In this document: one piece after another, positions 1-6,166 of the stretch
Layout of the letters: every line of letters starts with the position of its first letter
Position numbering within the stretch: position 1 is the first letter of the stretch
Origin: Alphaproteobacteria bacterium
GTDB taxonomy: Bacteria; Pseudomonadota; Alphaproteobacteria; Rhizobiales; Aestuariivirgaceae
NCBI GenBank assembly: GCA_026400595.1
Contig: JAPLOT010000401.1
Coordinates: 1 to 8,770, forward strand
DNA: 8,770 bases
Direction: 5' to 3'
Translations under genes and position numbers: made by a program
Notes under the pieces: generated by a model
The model's database searches: none
What the model saw: only the letters and a program-made list of their open reading frames with translations
Told to the model about the DNA's origin: nothing

Positions 1-16
1 AATAGGGTGCGACCAT

Positions 17-505
17 TCAAGTCTTGTCCACCTCATGGGCCTCCAGGAACCAGAGCGCCTTGTCGAGCGACCGCGAGAATGCCGTGAATATGTCAGCACT
101 ACCGGCATCTCCGGCTTCGTCCGATGTCTCGATCGCTGCACGGGTCGCATTGGCAAGATCGCCATAGCGTTCCGCCAGCGCCGCAACATGATCATCCAAG
201 CTGATGAGATCGGTCGGATAGGCGTTGAGTTTTGAGCCTTCCGCTACTGCCTGAGTCGTACCAAGTGCGGCACCACCAAGCTGCACAATGCGCTCGGCCA
301 CAATGTCAACATGCCCATCAATCTCGGTCCGGAAGCCATCAAGCATTTCATGCACGGCGATGAACTGGCGTCCCCTCAGATTCCAATGTGCCTGCTTCGT
401 CATCAGGGCGAGATCGATCGCATCGGCCAAACGGGCGTTGAGAAGTGCCACTACAGTGGTCTTGGTGTTGGACTTTAAATCGTTACGGGTCTTATGAAAC
501 TTCAT
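17..505 (-). CDS. dps: Dps-family ferritin-like DNA-protection protein
   Basis: The 162-residue protein is a Dps/miniferritin. Members of this family form cytoplasmic dodecamers that oxidise Fe(II) with hydrogen peroxide, store the iron and often coat DNA during starvation or oxidative stress. The inter-subunit ferroxidase ligands are all visible: H40 in KQAHWN, H52 and D56 in VHEMLD, D67 and E71 in DIVAER. Their spacing (12, 4, 11, 4) is the same as in E. coli Dps. A basic N-terminal tail (MKFHKTRNDLK) could bind DNA. Length is normal for the family. The ATG start is supported by AAGGAG seven bases upstream (513-518 on the plus strand). No clear promoter was recognised in the short upstream gap. 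The gene follows a decayed DCC gene on the same strand but has its own strong ribosome site and is probably a separate unit. It fits the oxidative-stress theme of the window. Confidence 0.95.
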   Translation of the reverse strand: MKFHKTRNDLKSNTKTTVVALLNARLADAIDLALMTKQAHWNLRGRQFIAVHEMLDGFRTEIDGHVDIVAERIVQLGGAALGTTQAVAEGSKLNAYPTDLISLDDHVAALAERYGDLANATRAAIETSDEAGDAGSADIFTAFSRSLDKALWFLEAHEVDKT

Positions 506-573
506 TAGTCAACTCCTTCTGAGGTCGTTCAGGACAACTCATTGAACGTAGATTTCCGCAATCTTGCTCGGCG

Positions 574-895
574 TTAGATTTTGTCAGGCCTCTGAGATCG
601 CCAGCGCATGTCTCTCAAGCGTTTTATCCTTCCAAAGAGCCCGGCCAGCGCCGGCCGTGCCGGTTGGTTAAGCTCCAGCGAGAAACGCGCCATTCCTAGC
701 GCAGACATGAAAGCGTTCCATGGGCCGCCGTTGATTGAGGCCATCGGGAACCCAAGCAACCGGTTTCAAGACGTCGACAAAGCAGAGCGCACCGCACTGA
801 TCTCTACAACGATGATAACCGGTCTCTGCCCGGCATACCGGACAAAGGACGTCGGACAACACCATCGATCTTGAGGGTTCAGAGTGGAGCGCCAT
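574..895 (-). pseudogene. decayed DCC/DUF393 thiol-disulfide oxidoreductase gene (second copy)
   Basis: This is a broken relative of the intact DCC gene at 2511-2867. The first half reads in one frame from an ATG at 895: MALHSEPSRS, then the redox motif LCPVCRAE and GALCFVDV. The family's DGxCPxC signature is altered to DVLCPVC. After FVDV the middle of the protein is missing and the reading frame changes. The C-terminal part (RPALAGLFGRIKRL and RDMRWRSQRP) continues in another frame to a TAA at 574, matching RPVLARIFGGVKRL and SNMCWPSTRP of the intact copy. DNA similarity between the copies is also obvious near both ends. No Shine-Dalgarno sequence precedes the ATG, whereas the intact copy has one. 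It lies 38 nt after the UbiG-like gene on the same strand, so it was probably the last gene of that operon. It is unlikely to make a working protein. Confidence 0.8.
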
Positions 896-933
896 GCTTT
901 CGAATAGAAATGCTGTGATCAGAGGCGCTGTGG

Positions 934-1656
934 TCAGCATACGGTAACTCCGCCTGTGAAGACGGGTTTTCGCGCTATCCCCATGTAAAGGATCGTGGTC
1001 AGCGGCAGGGGGCCGAAAGTCAGATCCAGACGCCGGTTGAGGCCGCGTGGGCCAAGGCCGGTCATGGGGCCGAGCACCAGCCCCGCACCGTGTAGGGCGT
1101 GGTGGAGTTCATGCGGCTTGATGAACATCGCTGGGTCATGCGTACCGCGCGGCAACAGGCGCAGCAGATCCTCGGCTACCGTAACGGTGGCAAAACGGGC
1201 CAGCGTGCTGCGGTTGATGGTGTCGAACAGGAACAATCCACCCGGCCGCAGGACACGGGCGACCTGCAGCAGCACCAGGTTCACATCGACCACATGTTCT
1301 AGCACATCGACGCAGACCACGGCATCGAAGCCATCGGCAGCATAGGGCAGTGCCTCGCCCACGCCGACGTCATAGCCGATGCGCAAGCCGCTCTCGCGGG
1401 AGTGGCGGCGAGCGGCGGCGACCGCTTCGGCGGCGGGGTCGATCCCGGTGACATTCGCTCCTCTTAGCGCCATCGCCTCGGCCATGAAGCCTCCGGCGCA
1501 GCCGAGGTCGAGCACATCCTTGCCCTGCCAGTCGATGTGCCGGTCGAACCACTTGAGCCTCCCGGGCACAAGGTTCTTCAAGGTGCGCACCCATCGCACA
1601 TCATCCGACCACCACCGGTCGGCCATGTCGTCATAAATGGTCAGGTCATTGCGCAT
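934..1656 (-). CDS. ubiG: UbiG-like SAM-dependent O-methyltransferase
   Basis: The 240-residue protein is a class I SAM methyltransferase of the UbiG type. UbiG methylates the hydroxyls of polyprenyl-phenol intermediates in ubiquinone synthesis. Visible motifs: VLDLGCAGG (residues 48-56, SAM motif I, with A replacing the usual middle G), ID at 72-73, DVLEHV at 117-122, LRPGG at 136-140, and the UbiG-typical TINRS (146-150) and LLPRGTHD (167-174) followed by FIKPHEL. Length fits the family. The start ATG at 1656 is chosen over a longer in-frame extension because the family homology begins at YDDMADRWW and an AAAGGA site lies about nine bases upstream. The start overlaps the end of the preceding methyltransferase-like gene by 11 nt, suggesting coupled translation. 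Because it sits in a redox/methyltransferase operon, it may be an accessory paralogue acting on another quinone-like or lipid substrate and not the housekeeping UbiG. The family call is firm, the substrate is not. Confidence 0.87.
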   Translation of the reverse strand: MRNDLTIYDDMADRWWSDDVRWVRTLKNLVPGRLKWFDRHIDWQGKDVLDLGCAGGFMAEAMALRGANVTGIDPAAEAVAAARRHSRESGLRIGYDVGVGEALPYAADGFDAVVCVDVLEHVVDVNLVLLQVARVLRPGGLFLFDTINRSTLARFATVTVAEDLLRLLPRGTHDPAMFIKPHELHHALHGAGLVLGPMTGLGPRGLNRRLDLTFGPLPLTTILYMGIARKPVFTGGVTVC

Positions 1657-2470
1657 GGGGTCTGTCCTTTGGGGGTGCGAGGCGGGGCAGCGCATATGGC
1701 ACCGCGGCGCGGTAGAGGTGGAACCTGTCGCCATAACGCGCGGCAAAGCGACGTTCCTTAAGGCGCGGTGCCAGAAGGCAGTAAACGGTATAGCTTATGG
1801 CGAGGGCCAGTTGGTCTGGCGTCCAGACCGGCACTGTCCACAGGGTCAGCGCGAAGGCGACATAGATCGGCTGACGGATCCAGCGGAACAACCCTTGCGT
1901 CGGCATATCGGGGAATACGGGCCGAACGCGCGCCATGAGGGACATCCATCCAAGAGCGCCCGATTGCACTTCGGCCCCGGCATCGAAGCTGGCTTTCATC
2001 AGCAATAGCCAGCTTGCGGCGTAAGCGGCGGTGGTCGCCCAGAACGAAACTCCCTCCGCTCGCCACCACACGATGCCCGACGGAGTCCAAAGCGCGAACA
2101 GAGCCAAAAGCTGTGCCGAGGCGATGATGGCATAGGTGGTGGTGGCCAGCGTCGTGCCATGCGGGCCAGGGATCAGGCGGGCCAGCAACCGTCCACCGGG
2201 ACCAGTCAACAAAGCCGAATGGACCAAGGGGAACTGAACGATCAAGGCGGCGTTTGCGAGTGCGGCCCATGGCCACGGCACCTGCCCAAGGCTTTCGCTG
2301 AGGCCAAAGAACATCGCCACGACCATTGCCAGAACGCCCGCAGCAAAGAACGCGTGGCAGATGACGCCGAGGGCAAGCGCAATTGCGATCCGCCCGATGC
2401 CACGCGGCGGCCGCAGGGCGGCGCGGATCAGGGCGATCAGCCGGGCGATGCGCGGATCGGCAACCGTCAT
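1646..2470 (-). CDS. isoprenylcysteine carboxyl methyltransferase-like (ICMT/PEMT/NnrU-type) membrane protein
   Basis: The 274-residue polytopic membrane protein has about five or six helices, near residues 27-57, 68-88, 108-127, 140-160, 203-219 and 221-235. The C-terminal third shows the ICMT/phospholipid-methyltransferase pattern: FRWIRQPIY (195-203), then ERRFAARYG (239-247) and a Y/R/P-rich end (LYRAAVPYALPR). In the known family this region binds SAM at the membrane face. Substrates in bacteria are mostly unknown; isoprenoid thiols, phospholipids and quinones are possibilities. The ATG at 2470 has no clear Shine-Dalgarno sequence. A truncated paralogue at 6640 begins with a closely matching N-terminus (MISDPRIERL against MTVADPRIARL), which supports this start. 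It follows the DCC gene by 40 nt and overlaps the UbiG-like gene, so a redox protein and two methyltransferases seem to be made together. Family call likely, reaction unknown. Confidence 0.8.
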   Translation of the reverse strand: MTVADPRIARLIALIRAALRPPRGIGRIAIALALGVICHAFFAAGVLAMVVAMFFGLSESLGQVPWPWAALANAALIVQFPLVHSALLTGPGGRLLARLIPGPHGTTLATTTYAIIASAQLLALFALWTPSGIVWWRAEGVSFWATTAAYAASWLLLMKASFDAGAEVQSGALGWMSLMARVRPVFPDMPTQGLFRWIRQPIYVAFALTLWTVPVWTPDQLALAISYTVYCLLAPRLKERRFAARYGDRFHLYRAAVPYALPRLAPPKDRPHAQ

Positions 2471-2510
2471 AGCAGTGCCATCTGGTCAAGGATGTGCGGG
2501 ATCTGCTGCT

Positions 2511-2867
2511 TCACCTTGAAGAAGGCCTCGTGGACGGCCAGCACATGTTACTCAGGCGCTTCACCCCCCCAAAGATCCTGGCCAACACCGGCCGTATCGG
2601 CAGGAAGAGCCGGTAGCTGAGCTCAAGTAATGTCAGTATTCCAGGAAACGCTGCAGCGCGCGCCGCCCAGCGCCAGCGTGGCAGTCGCGCCCATACTTCC
2701 ACGAAGGCGGCTGCTCCAGAGAGGAGTTCTCCGTCCCCAGCCTCCGATACGTCAACAAAGCAGAGCGCACCAGAACGGTCTTGACGACGATAGTACCCGA
2801 TCTCTGCCCGGCAGAGCGGGCAGGAACCGTCAAAATAAACCGTCGATCTTGTGGGCTCAGCTTCCAT
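2511..2867 (-). CDS. DCC/DUF393-family thiol-disulfide oxidoreductase
   Basis: The 118-residue protein is a DCC (DUF393) family member, a small thioredoxin-like predicted redox protein named for its N-terminal DxxCxxC signature. Here the motif is YFDGSCPLCRAE, with D13, C16 and C19, followed by GALCFVDVSE, as usual in the family. The C-terminal half (SYRLFLPIRPVLARIF) is also typical. Length is normal. The start ATG is supported by AGGGG about six bases upstream. It lies 24 nt after the NAD(P)-binding gene and 40 nt before the methyltransferase-like membrane gene, all on the same strand. A run of seven G on the coding strand (2564-2570) near codon 100 could slip, but the present frame is open and agrees with the decayed copy at 574-895. 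Biochemical function of DCC proteins is largely unknown. Confidence 0.88.
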   Translation of the reverse strand: MEAEPTRSTVYFDGSCPLCRAEIGYYRRQDRSGALCFVDVSEAGDGELLSGAAAFVEVWARLPRWRWAARAAAFPGILTLLELSYRLFLPIRPVLARIFGGVKRLSNMCWPSTRPSSR

Positions 2868-2891
2868 CTGTATCCCCTGAAAATTGAGACA

Positions 2892-3524
2892 TCAATTGAC
2901 CAGCACGGGTGCTTCATAGACGTAGGTCAGATCCTCGATCTGTCGAACAAGGAAATCAGCAACATCTGCCCGCGAAATGATCCCGTTCCGCCACTGTGAG
3001 GGCTCGCGAAGCACCTGGTAGCGTCCCGTGCGTGGGCCTCCGGTCAGTACTCCCGGCCGCGCGATGGTCCACTCCAAAGCGCTCTCCTTGATCAACCGCT
3101 CTTGCCGCGTCTTGTCGTCATAGGCATGGCCAAAGACGATCTGAAACGGCACTCTCTGGATACAGCTTATGCTTGCGTGGCTGTCACCGGCGCCGAAGCC
3201 AGTGACACAAATCAACCGCTTTACCGCTTGGGCTTTCATGGCCCTGATCAGCACACGCGTTGCCTCTGAGAAGAGATATACGGGCCGGAACAACTCACCC
3301 AACCCGACGCCGAGCGCGACGATCACTGCATTGACTCCGACGAGTGCTAATTCCACCTCCCGGTGGTCCAGAGCGTCGCCGGTAACTTTCTCCAGCTTCG
3401 GATTTGAAAGACTGATTGCGGCTGCGGACCGCGCCAGAGCTCGCACATCGTACCCGGCCTCAAGAGATTGGCGGGTTGTTTCCAACCCGATGCCCTTGCT
3501 GGCCCCAATAATCAGCACGCGCAC
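2892..3524 (-). CDS. NAD(P)H-binding atypical SDR (NmrA-like) oxidoreductase
   Basis: The 210-residue cytoplasmic protein carries an NAD(P)-binding Rossmann fold of the PF13460/NmrA-like type. The dinucleotide motif is at the N-terminus: VLIIGASKGIG (residues 3-13). R32 after the second strand could favour NADP. Further family landmarks are VKRLICVTGFGAG (101-113), YDDKTRQERLIKES (135-148, the position of the YxxxK-like region), WTIARPGVLTGGP (152-164) and ISRADVADFLV (183-193). Length is normal for this short group. The start is a GTG with GGGAG eight bases upstream. It is the first gene of the minus-strand operon, with the DCC gene starting 24 nt after its stop. No convincing promoter was found in the 160 nt upstream. 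Known relatives act as flavin/quinone or nucleotide-sugar reductases or NADP sensors; the substrate here cannot be told. Confidence 0.88.
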   Translation of the reverse strand: MRVLIIGASKGIGLETTRQSLEAGYDVRALARSAAAISLSNPKLEKVTGDALDHREVELALVGVNAVIVALGVGLGELFRPVYLFSEATRVLIRAMKAQAVKRLICVTGFGAGDSHASISCIQRVPFQIVFGHAYDDKTRQERLIKESALEWTIARPGVLTGGPRTGRYQVLREPSQWRNGIISRADVADFLVRQIEDLTYVYEAPVLVN

Positions 3525-3667
3525 AGTCCTAACTCCCAGATTTTTTCAGCGAGCTGTGAACCGGACCAAGGCTTTCCCTAGGCCCGACATACCCGATGTG
3601 CGCAAAATCCAATCGCCCGCACCTGCGCAACCGAAAACCTCGACACGCTACCAGCCATTGGGCGGAC

Positions 3668-3681
3668 CTGACTTGCGTCAG
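3668..3681. repeat. short perfect hairpin after the small membrane protein gene
   Basis: CTGAC, a four-base loop and GTCAG form a perfect stem beginning three bases beyond the stop codon of the minus-strand gene at 3685. There is no following T-run on the minus strand, so it is at best a weak or Rho-associated 3' structure. The rest of the 160-nt gap up to 3525 holds nothing else I can name. Confidence 0.3.
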
Positions 3682-3684
3682 TTC

Positions 3685-4047
3685 TTAATCGTGCTCGCCA
3701 TCCTGGCGGCGACCCAAAGCCCGGACAAACACCTCAGGTTTCTTCGCAGCGGTCGCAAGGGTTGCAACCGTGATCGCTGCCGCAGCAATCAAAACCGTAT
3801 GCCCCACCACGCTCGCCGCAAAGAAGGTATAACTTCCGATTGCAAGCGAAAAGCTCGCTGCCCACATCAATCCCAGCACTTGCAAAATGTAATGTCGAAT
3901 GGCGACGTCGGGGATGTTACGAAGAGGACTAACTTCATGATCAAATATGAAGCTCCACGCACGTAGGACAAAGTTCCTGGAACTCGCGACCATGGGTGAC
4001 GGCCTTTCTCTGAAATCGAAGAAGTTGATCTGAGTGTGTCTGCCCAT
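3685..4047 (-). CDS. small two-helix membrane protein, function unknown
   Basis: I do not recognise a named family. The 120-residue product has a soluble N-terminal part with FVLRAWSFIFDHEVSPLRNIPD (the segment from residue 27), then two hydrophobic helices near 53-73 and 77-100, and a short charged tail (AKKPEVFVRALGRRQDGEHD). The layout suggests an inner-membrane protein with both ends on the same side. Two starts are possible: ATG at 4047, with an A-rich AAAAGA upstream, or ATG at 3993 (MVASSRNF), with a weak AAAGG. The first lies just downstream of a candidate RpoE-like promoter at 4073-4101. It is transcribed toward the oxidoreductase/methyltransferase operon but separated from it by 160 nt. 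The reading frame has coherent hydrophobicity and looks genuine. Confidence 0.7.
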   Translation of the reverse strand: MGRHTQINFFDFRERPSPMVASSRNFVLRAWSFIFDHEVSPLRNIPDVAIRHYILQVLGLMWAASFSLAIGSYTFFAASVVGHTVLIAAAAITVATLATAAKKPEVFVRALGRRQDGEHD

Positions 4048-4072
4048 GTTCTTTTAAATCACAAGCTACAAC

Positions 4073-4101
4073 CTTTACGTCTTTTTGAACCGATTGGATC
4101 T
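4073..4101 (-). promoter_or_regulatory. candidate RpoE(ChrR)-type promoter of the small membrane protein gene
   Basis: On the minus strand the sequence reads AGATCC (4101-4096), 18 bases, then TAAAG (4077-4073). This resembles the TGATCC-N18-TAAGA pattern recalled for Rhodobacter RpoE, with the first T of the -35 element changed to A and one change in the -10. A transcript from here would begin near 4066 and give a leader of about 20 nt before the ATG at 4047. The spacing is identical to the rpoE promoter in this window. It is a pattern match only. Confidence 0.4.
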
Positions 4102-4220
4102 ACGACAAGATGGCAAAGGTTATGAGCCCGTATTCGCCCGATGACATACTGAGTTCCGACTGGTTTTTCACGATTCAGCTGTCATCGTCAGGAGTTAAAC
4201 CTGAACCAGGTAAGGCCATC

Positions 4221-4655
4221 ATGAAGAATCCGGCGGGTGAAGCGAATGATGGCACTCTGCGGCTCGATTTTGACCGTCGCCTGAAGTTTGAGTTCCATGG
4301 TTCGCGGTTTCGCGCGTGGCCGCATCACCGGGTCACATAAGTCGCTTCATGACAAAGTGGCTATTAGCGGGGGAGAACCTCTCGGCACTCGCCAACCTGT
4401 CCGGCCAATGAACCAAAAGGGTGCATGCTCATCGTTCGACATGCGGCATCGTGTTGGATATGGATTCCAGCGTCAGTCCAACACGGTCACTTCGAATGCA
4501 CTCGCTATCATCCGCTGTTCGTCTTCAACCAGTTCGGCGACCTTGACCGCTGTGCGCTTCGTCCCGGCAATGTCCACGGCGCCGACGGCTGGAACAATGT
4601 TCTGGCACGGATCGTAGCACGCTGTCGCAGTAAGGCCTCACGCCTCTACTTGCCA
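4221..4655 (+). pseudogene. decayed IS1380-family transposase
   Basis: Several blocks match IS1380-type transposases in order but not in one frame. From the ATG at 4221, EANDGTLRLDFDRRLKFEFHG is the usual N-terminus. A large internal deletion follows. Then in another frame come WLLAGENLSALANLSGQ, a TGA where the family has tryptophan, and GIVLDMDSSVSPT (the first catalytic-aspartate region, about 4447-4485). About ten codons are missing after this. Then, again frame-shifted, come CTRYHPLFVFNQFGD and LRPGNVHGADGW (about 4495-4590) and RSKASRLYL, ending near 4652. The C-terminal half is absent. The element is inactive. I could not identify its terminal inverted repeats with confidence. It fills most of the gap between the small membrane protein and rpoE; from 4656 to 4858 I see no gene. 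Confidence 0.82.
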
Positions 4656-4707
4656 ACGATACCAGTTCGCGTAAAACTCCTTCTTAAAAGACCAGTCATT
4701 TCGTGGA

Positions 4708-4724
4708 TGTCGGCTTAACCGACA
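4708..4724. repeat. 6-bp perfect inverted repeat
   Basis: TGTCGG and CCGACA flank CTTAA in the otherwise uncharacterised stretch between the transposase relic and the rpoE promoter. There is no adjacent T-run, so it does not look like an intrinsic terminator. It could be an operator or chance. Confidence 0.25.
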
Positions 4725-4858
4725 CTTCAAAACCGACGTACGTGGCTTCGTCAGCCGTTTGCGGCAGATCGAATGCTCGTCAAGACGGGAAGATCGAAGA
4801 TGGCGAAGACACACCCTGATGGTCGTCTTCAGTGATGACACAACCGGGCTCAAGCCGG

Positions 4859-4887
4859 TGATCTACCGCCGCGGGGCTCACGTAAGT
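4859..4887 (+). promoter_or_regulatory. RpoE-type autoregulatory promoter upstream of rpoE-chrR
   Basis: TGATCT (4859-4864), exactly 18 bases, then TAAGT (4883-4887). This closely matches the TGATCC-N18-TAAGA consensus I recall for the Rhodobacter RpoE/ChrR (ECF11) regulon, in which the sigma factor transcribes its own operon. Transcription would start near 4893, which argues against translation starts further upstream and favours the ATGs at 4912 or 4927. Confidence 0.72.
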
Positions 4888-4911
4888 TTCCGTACAATGG
4901 GAAACAGTGTT

Positions 4912-5514
4912 ATGCTTGTAGCCGCGATGACAACGGCTGAGCAGCGAAGCAAGCAGGACAAGGTCATCCTTGAAGCCGAGTTCCGCAGCCTGATGGAACG
5001 GGTGGCGCAAAACCGGGACCGGGCGGCGTTCGAAAAACTTTTCACGCATTTCGCGCCCCGGTTGAAAAGCTTTATAATGCGAAAGAATGCAAATGCCGAA
5101 CTGGCTGAGGATCTCGTCCAGGAGGCGATGATTGCGGTATGGAAAAAGGCTGGACTCTATCAGCCTGGAAGAGGCTCGGTCTCCACCTGGATCTTCACCA
5201 TTGGCCGTAACCTGCGCATCGACCGTATTCGCCGCGAGGTCTCCATGCCGCTCGTCGAACTGGGCGACTATGATGAAGCCTCGGACGATCCACCGGGCGA
5301 CGAAGTCCTCGCCCGCAAGCAGGAGGATTCCCTGGTGAGCAAGGCACTGGGCGGCATTCCCGAAGAACAGAGGCAGATCCTTCTGCTCTCCTTCGTCGAG
5401 GACATGGCCCAGAGCGAAATCGCCACCCGGCTCAACATCCCGCTTGGAACCGTCAAATCGCGCATGCGTCTGGCCTATGGCCACTTGCGCCGCATCCTGG
5501 AGATACAACCGTGA
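4912..5514 (+). CDS. rpoE: ECF (RpoE/ECF11-type) RNA polymerase sigma factor
   Basis: The approximately 200-residue protein is an extracytoplasmic-function sigma factor with only regions 2 and 4. Region 2 spans about residues 39-109, with FEKLFTHFAPRLK, the polymerase-binding stretch AEDLVQEAMIAVWKK, and the promoter-melting/-10 part STWIFTIGRNLRIDRIRRE. Region 4 spans about 147-199, with IPEEQRQILLLSFVEDMAQSEIA and the helix-turn-helix IPLGTVKSRMRLAYGHLRR. Pairing with a ChrR anti-sigma factor places it in the ECF11 group, which drives the singlet-oxygen and organic-peroxide response. I take ATG 4912 because GGGAA lies eight bases upstream; ATG 4927 (MTTAEQRS) is the alternative and lacks a clear ribosome site. 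A longer frame runs back to 4759 but crosses the putative promoter. The stop overlaps the chrR GTG by four bases, so the two are translationally coupled. Confidence 0.92.
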   Translation: MLVAAMTTAEQRSKQDKVILEAEFRSLMERVAQNRDRAAFEKLFTHFAPRLKSFIMRKNANAELAEDLVQEAMIAVWKKAGLYQPGRGSVSTWIFTIGRNLRIDRIRREVSMPLVELGDYDEASDDPPGDEVLARKQEDSLVSKALGGIPEEQRQILLLSFVEDMAQSEIATRLNIPLGTVKSRMRLAYGHLRRILEIQP

Positions 5515-6164
5515 CGCCCGCCCATCATCTCGACCACAGCACCATCCTGGCCTATGCGGCCGGAACCCTCGACGAAGCAATCGGACTGGTCGTCGCCTCG
5601 CATCTTGCCTGGTGCCCGCAGTGCCGGACCGCAGTGCGCGCAGCCGAGGCGCTGGGTGGGGGACTTCTGGACCAGCTGCCGGCCGCCGCGGTGTCGGAGA
5701 ACTGCCGCGCCCGAACCATGGCCATGCTTCAAGGCGCCTCGCTGCACCGCTTCCCGGCACCGGCTGTTGCCGATGCCGCCGTGCCGGGCCCGCTGGCGCG
5801 CCTGCTGTCGGTGGCCAATCTCGACGACCTGCCCTGGAAGAAGAAGGCGCCGGGTGTCGCCATGTATGATTTCAAGCTCTCGCCCACCGCCAAGGGCCAG
5901 GTGAAGCTCTTGCGCATCGGTCCGGGCCGCGCCGTGCCGGAGCACGGCCATGGCGGCGAAGAGGTGACGCTTATCCTGGGTGGCGCCTATCGCGATCACA
6001 TTGGACGCTTCGGCCGCGGCGATGTCGCCGACCTTGATGAGGACATCGAGCATAAGCCCGTGGCCGAGGCCGGCGAGGATTGCATCTGCCTGGTCGCCAT
6101 CGAGCGTCCCACGCGCTTCAAGTCCATCGCCGCCCGCCTGATGCAGCCGCTCGTCGGCATCTGA
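5511..6164 (+). CDS. chrR: ChrR-family zinc anti-sigma factor with cupin sensor domain
   Basis: The 217-residue protein is a ChrR anti-sigma factor. The N-terminal anti-sigma domain has its zinc ligands at H6, H31, C35 and C38 (SHLAWCPQC), the same numbering recalled for Rhodobacter sphaeroides ChrR. The C-terminal cupin domain carries the metal set HGHGGEE (H145, H147, E151) and H181, and a CxC pair at C191/C193. In the model system the zinc anti-sigma domain holds RpoE inactive, and singlet oxygen acting through the cupin domain leads to ChrR proteolysis and sigma release. Start is the GTG that overlaps the rpoE stop as GTGA. Full length, no damage seen. It is followed after two bases by an SDR gene that has been truncated. 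Confidence 0.94.
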   Translation: MTPAHHLDHSTILAYAAGTLDEAIGLVVASHLAWCPQCRTAVRAAEALGGGLLDQLPAAAVSENCRARTMAMLQGASLHRFPAPAVADAAVPGPLARLLSVANLDDLPWKKKAPGVAMYDFKLSPTAKGQVKLLRIGPGRAVPEHGHGGEEVTLILGGAYRDHIGRFGRGDVADLDEDIEHKPVAEAGEDCICLVAIERPTRFKSIAARLMQPLVGI

Positions 6165-6166
6165 CC

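Noticed and set aside
1758..2489. 243-codon alternative minus-strand frame within the ICMT-like gene
   Set aside because: Rich in R, P, H and W with no hydrophobic segments; the overlapping frame encodes the recognised membrane protein.
3668..3681. Hairpin as an intrinsic terminator
   Set aside because: Only five base pairs and no T-run follows on the minus strand; kept only as a repeat.
3915..3943. TGATCA-N18-TAACA promoter-like match on the minus strand
   Set aside because: It lies inside the small membrane protein gene and about 400 nt from the next gene; one such chance match in a window of this size is not surprising.
3169..3966. 265-codon plus-strand frame spanning two minus-strand genes
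   Set aside because: It overlaps the Rossmann oxidoreductase and the small membrane protein in antisense and its composition is not protein-like.
4638..4853. 71-codon minus-strand frame between the IS1380 relic and rpoE
   Set aside because: No ribosome site or recognised family, and it overlaps the likely relic end; insufficient support for a gene.
4759..4911. N-terminal extension of the sigma factor
   Set aside because: It would cross the RpoE-type promoter and the extra residues do not resemble the sigma family.
4780..5760. Long open frame (326 codons) on the minus strand opposite rpoE
   Set aside because: It is antisense to a clearly recognised sigma factor and the start of chrR, its translation shows no family features, and GC-rich codon use routinely opens such frames.
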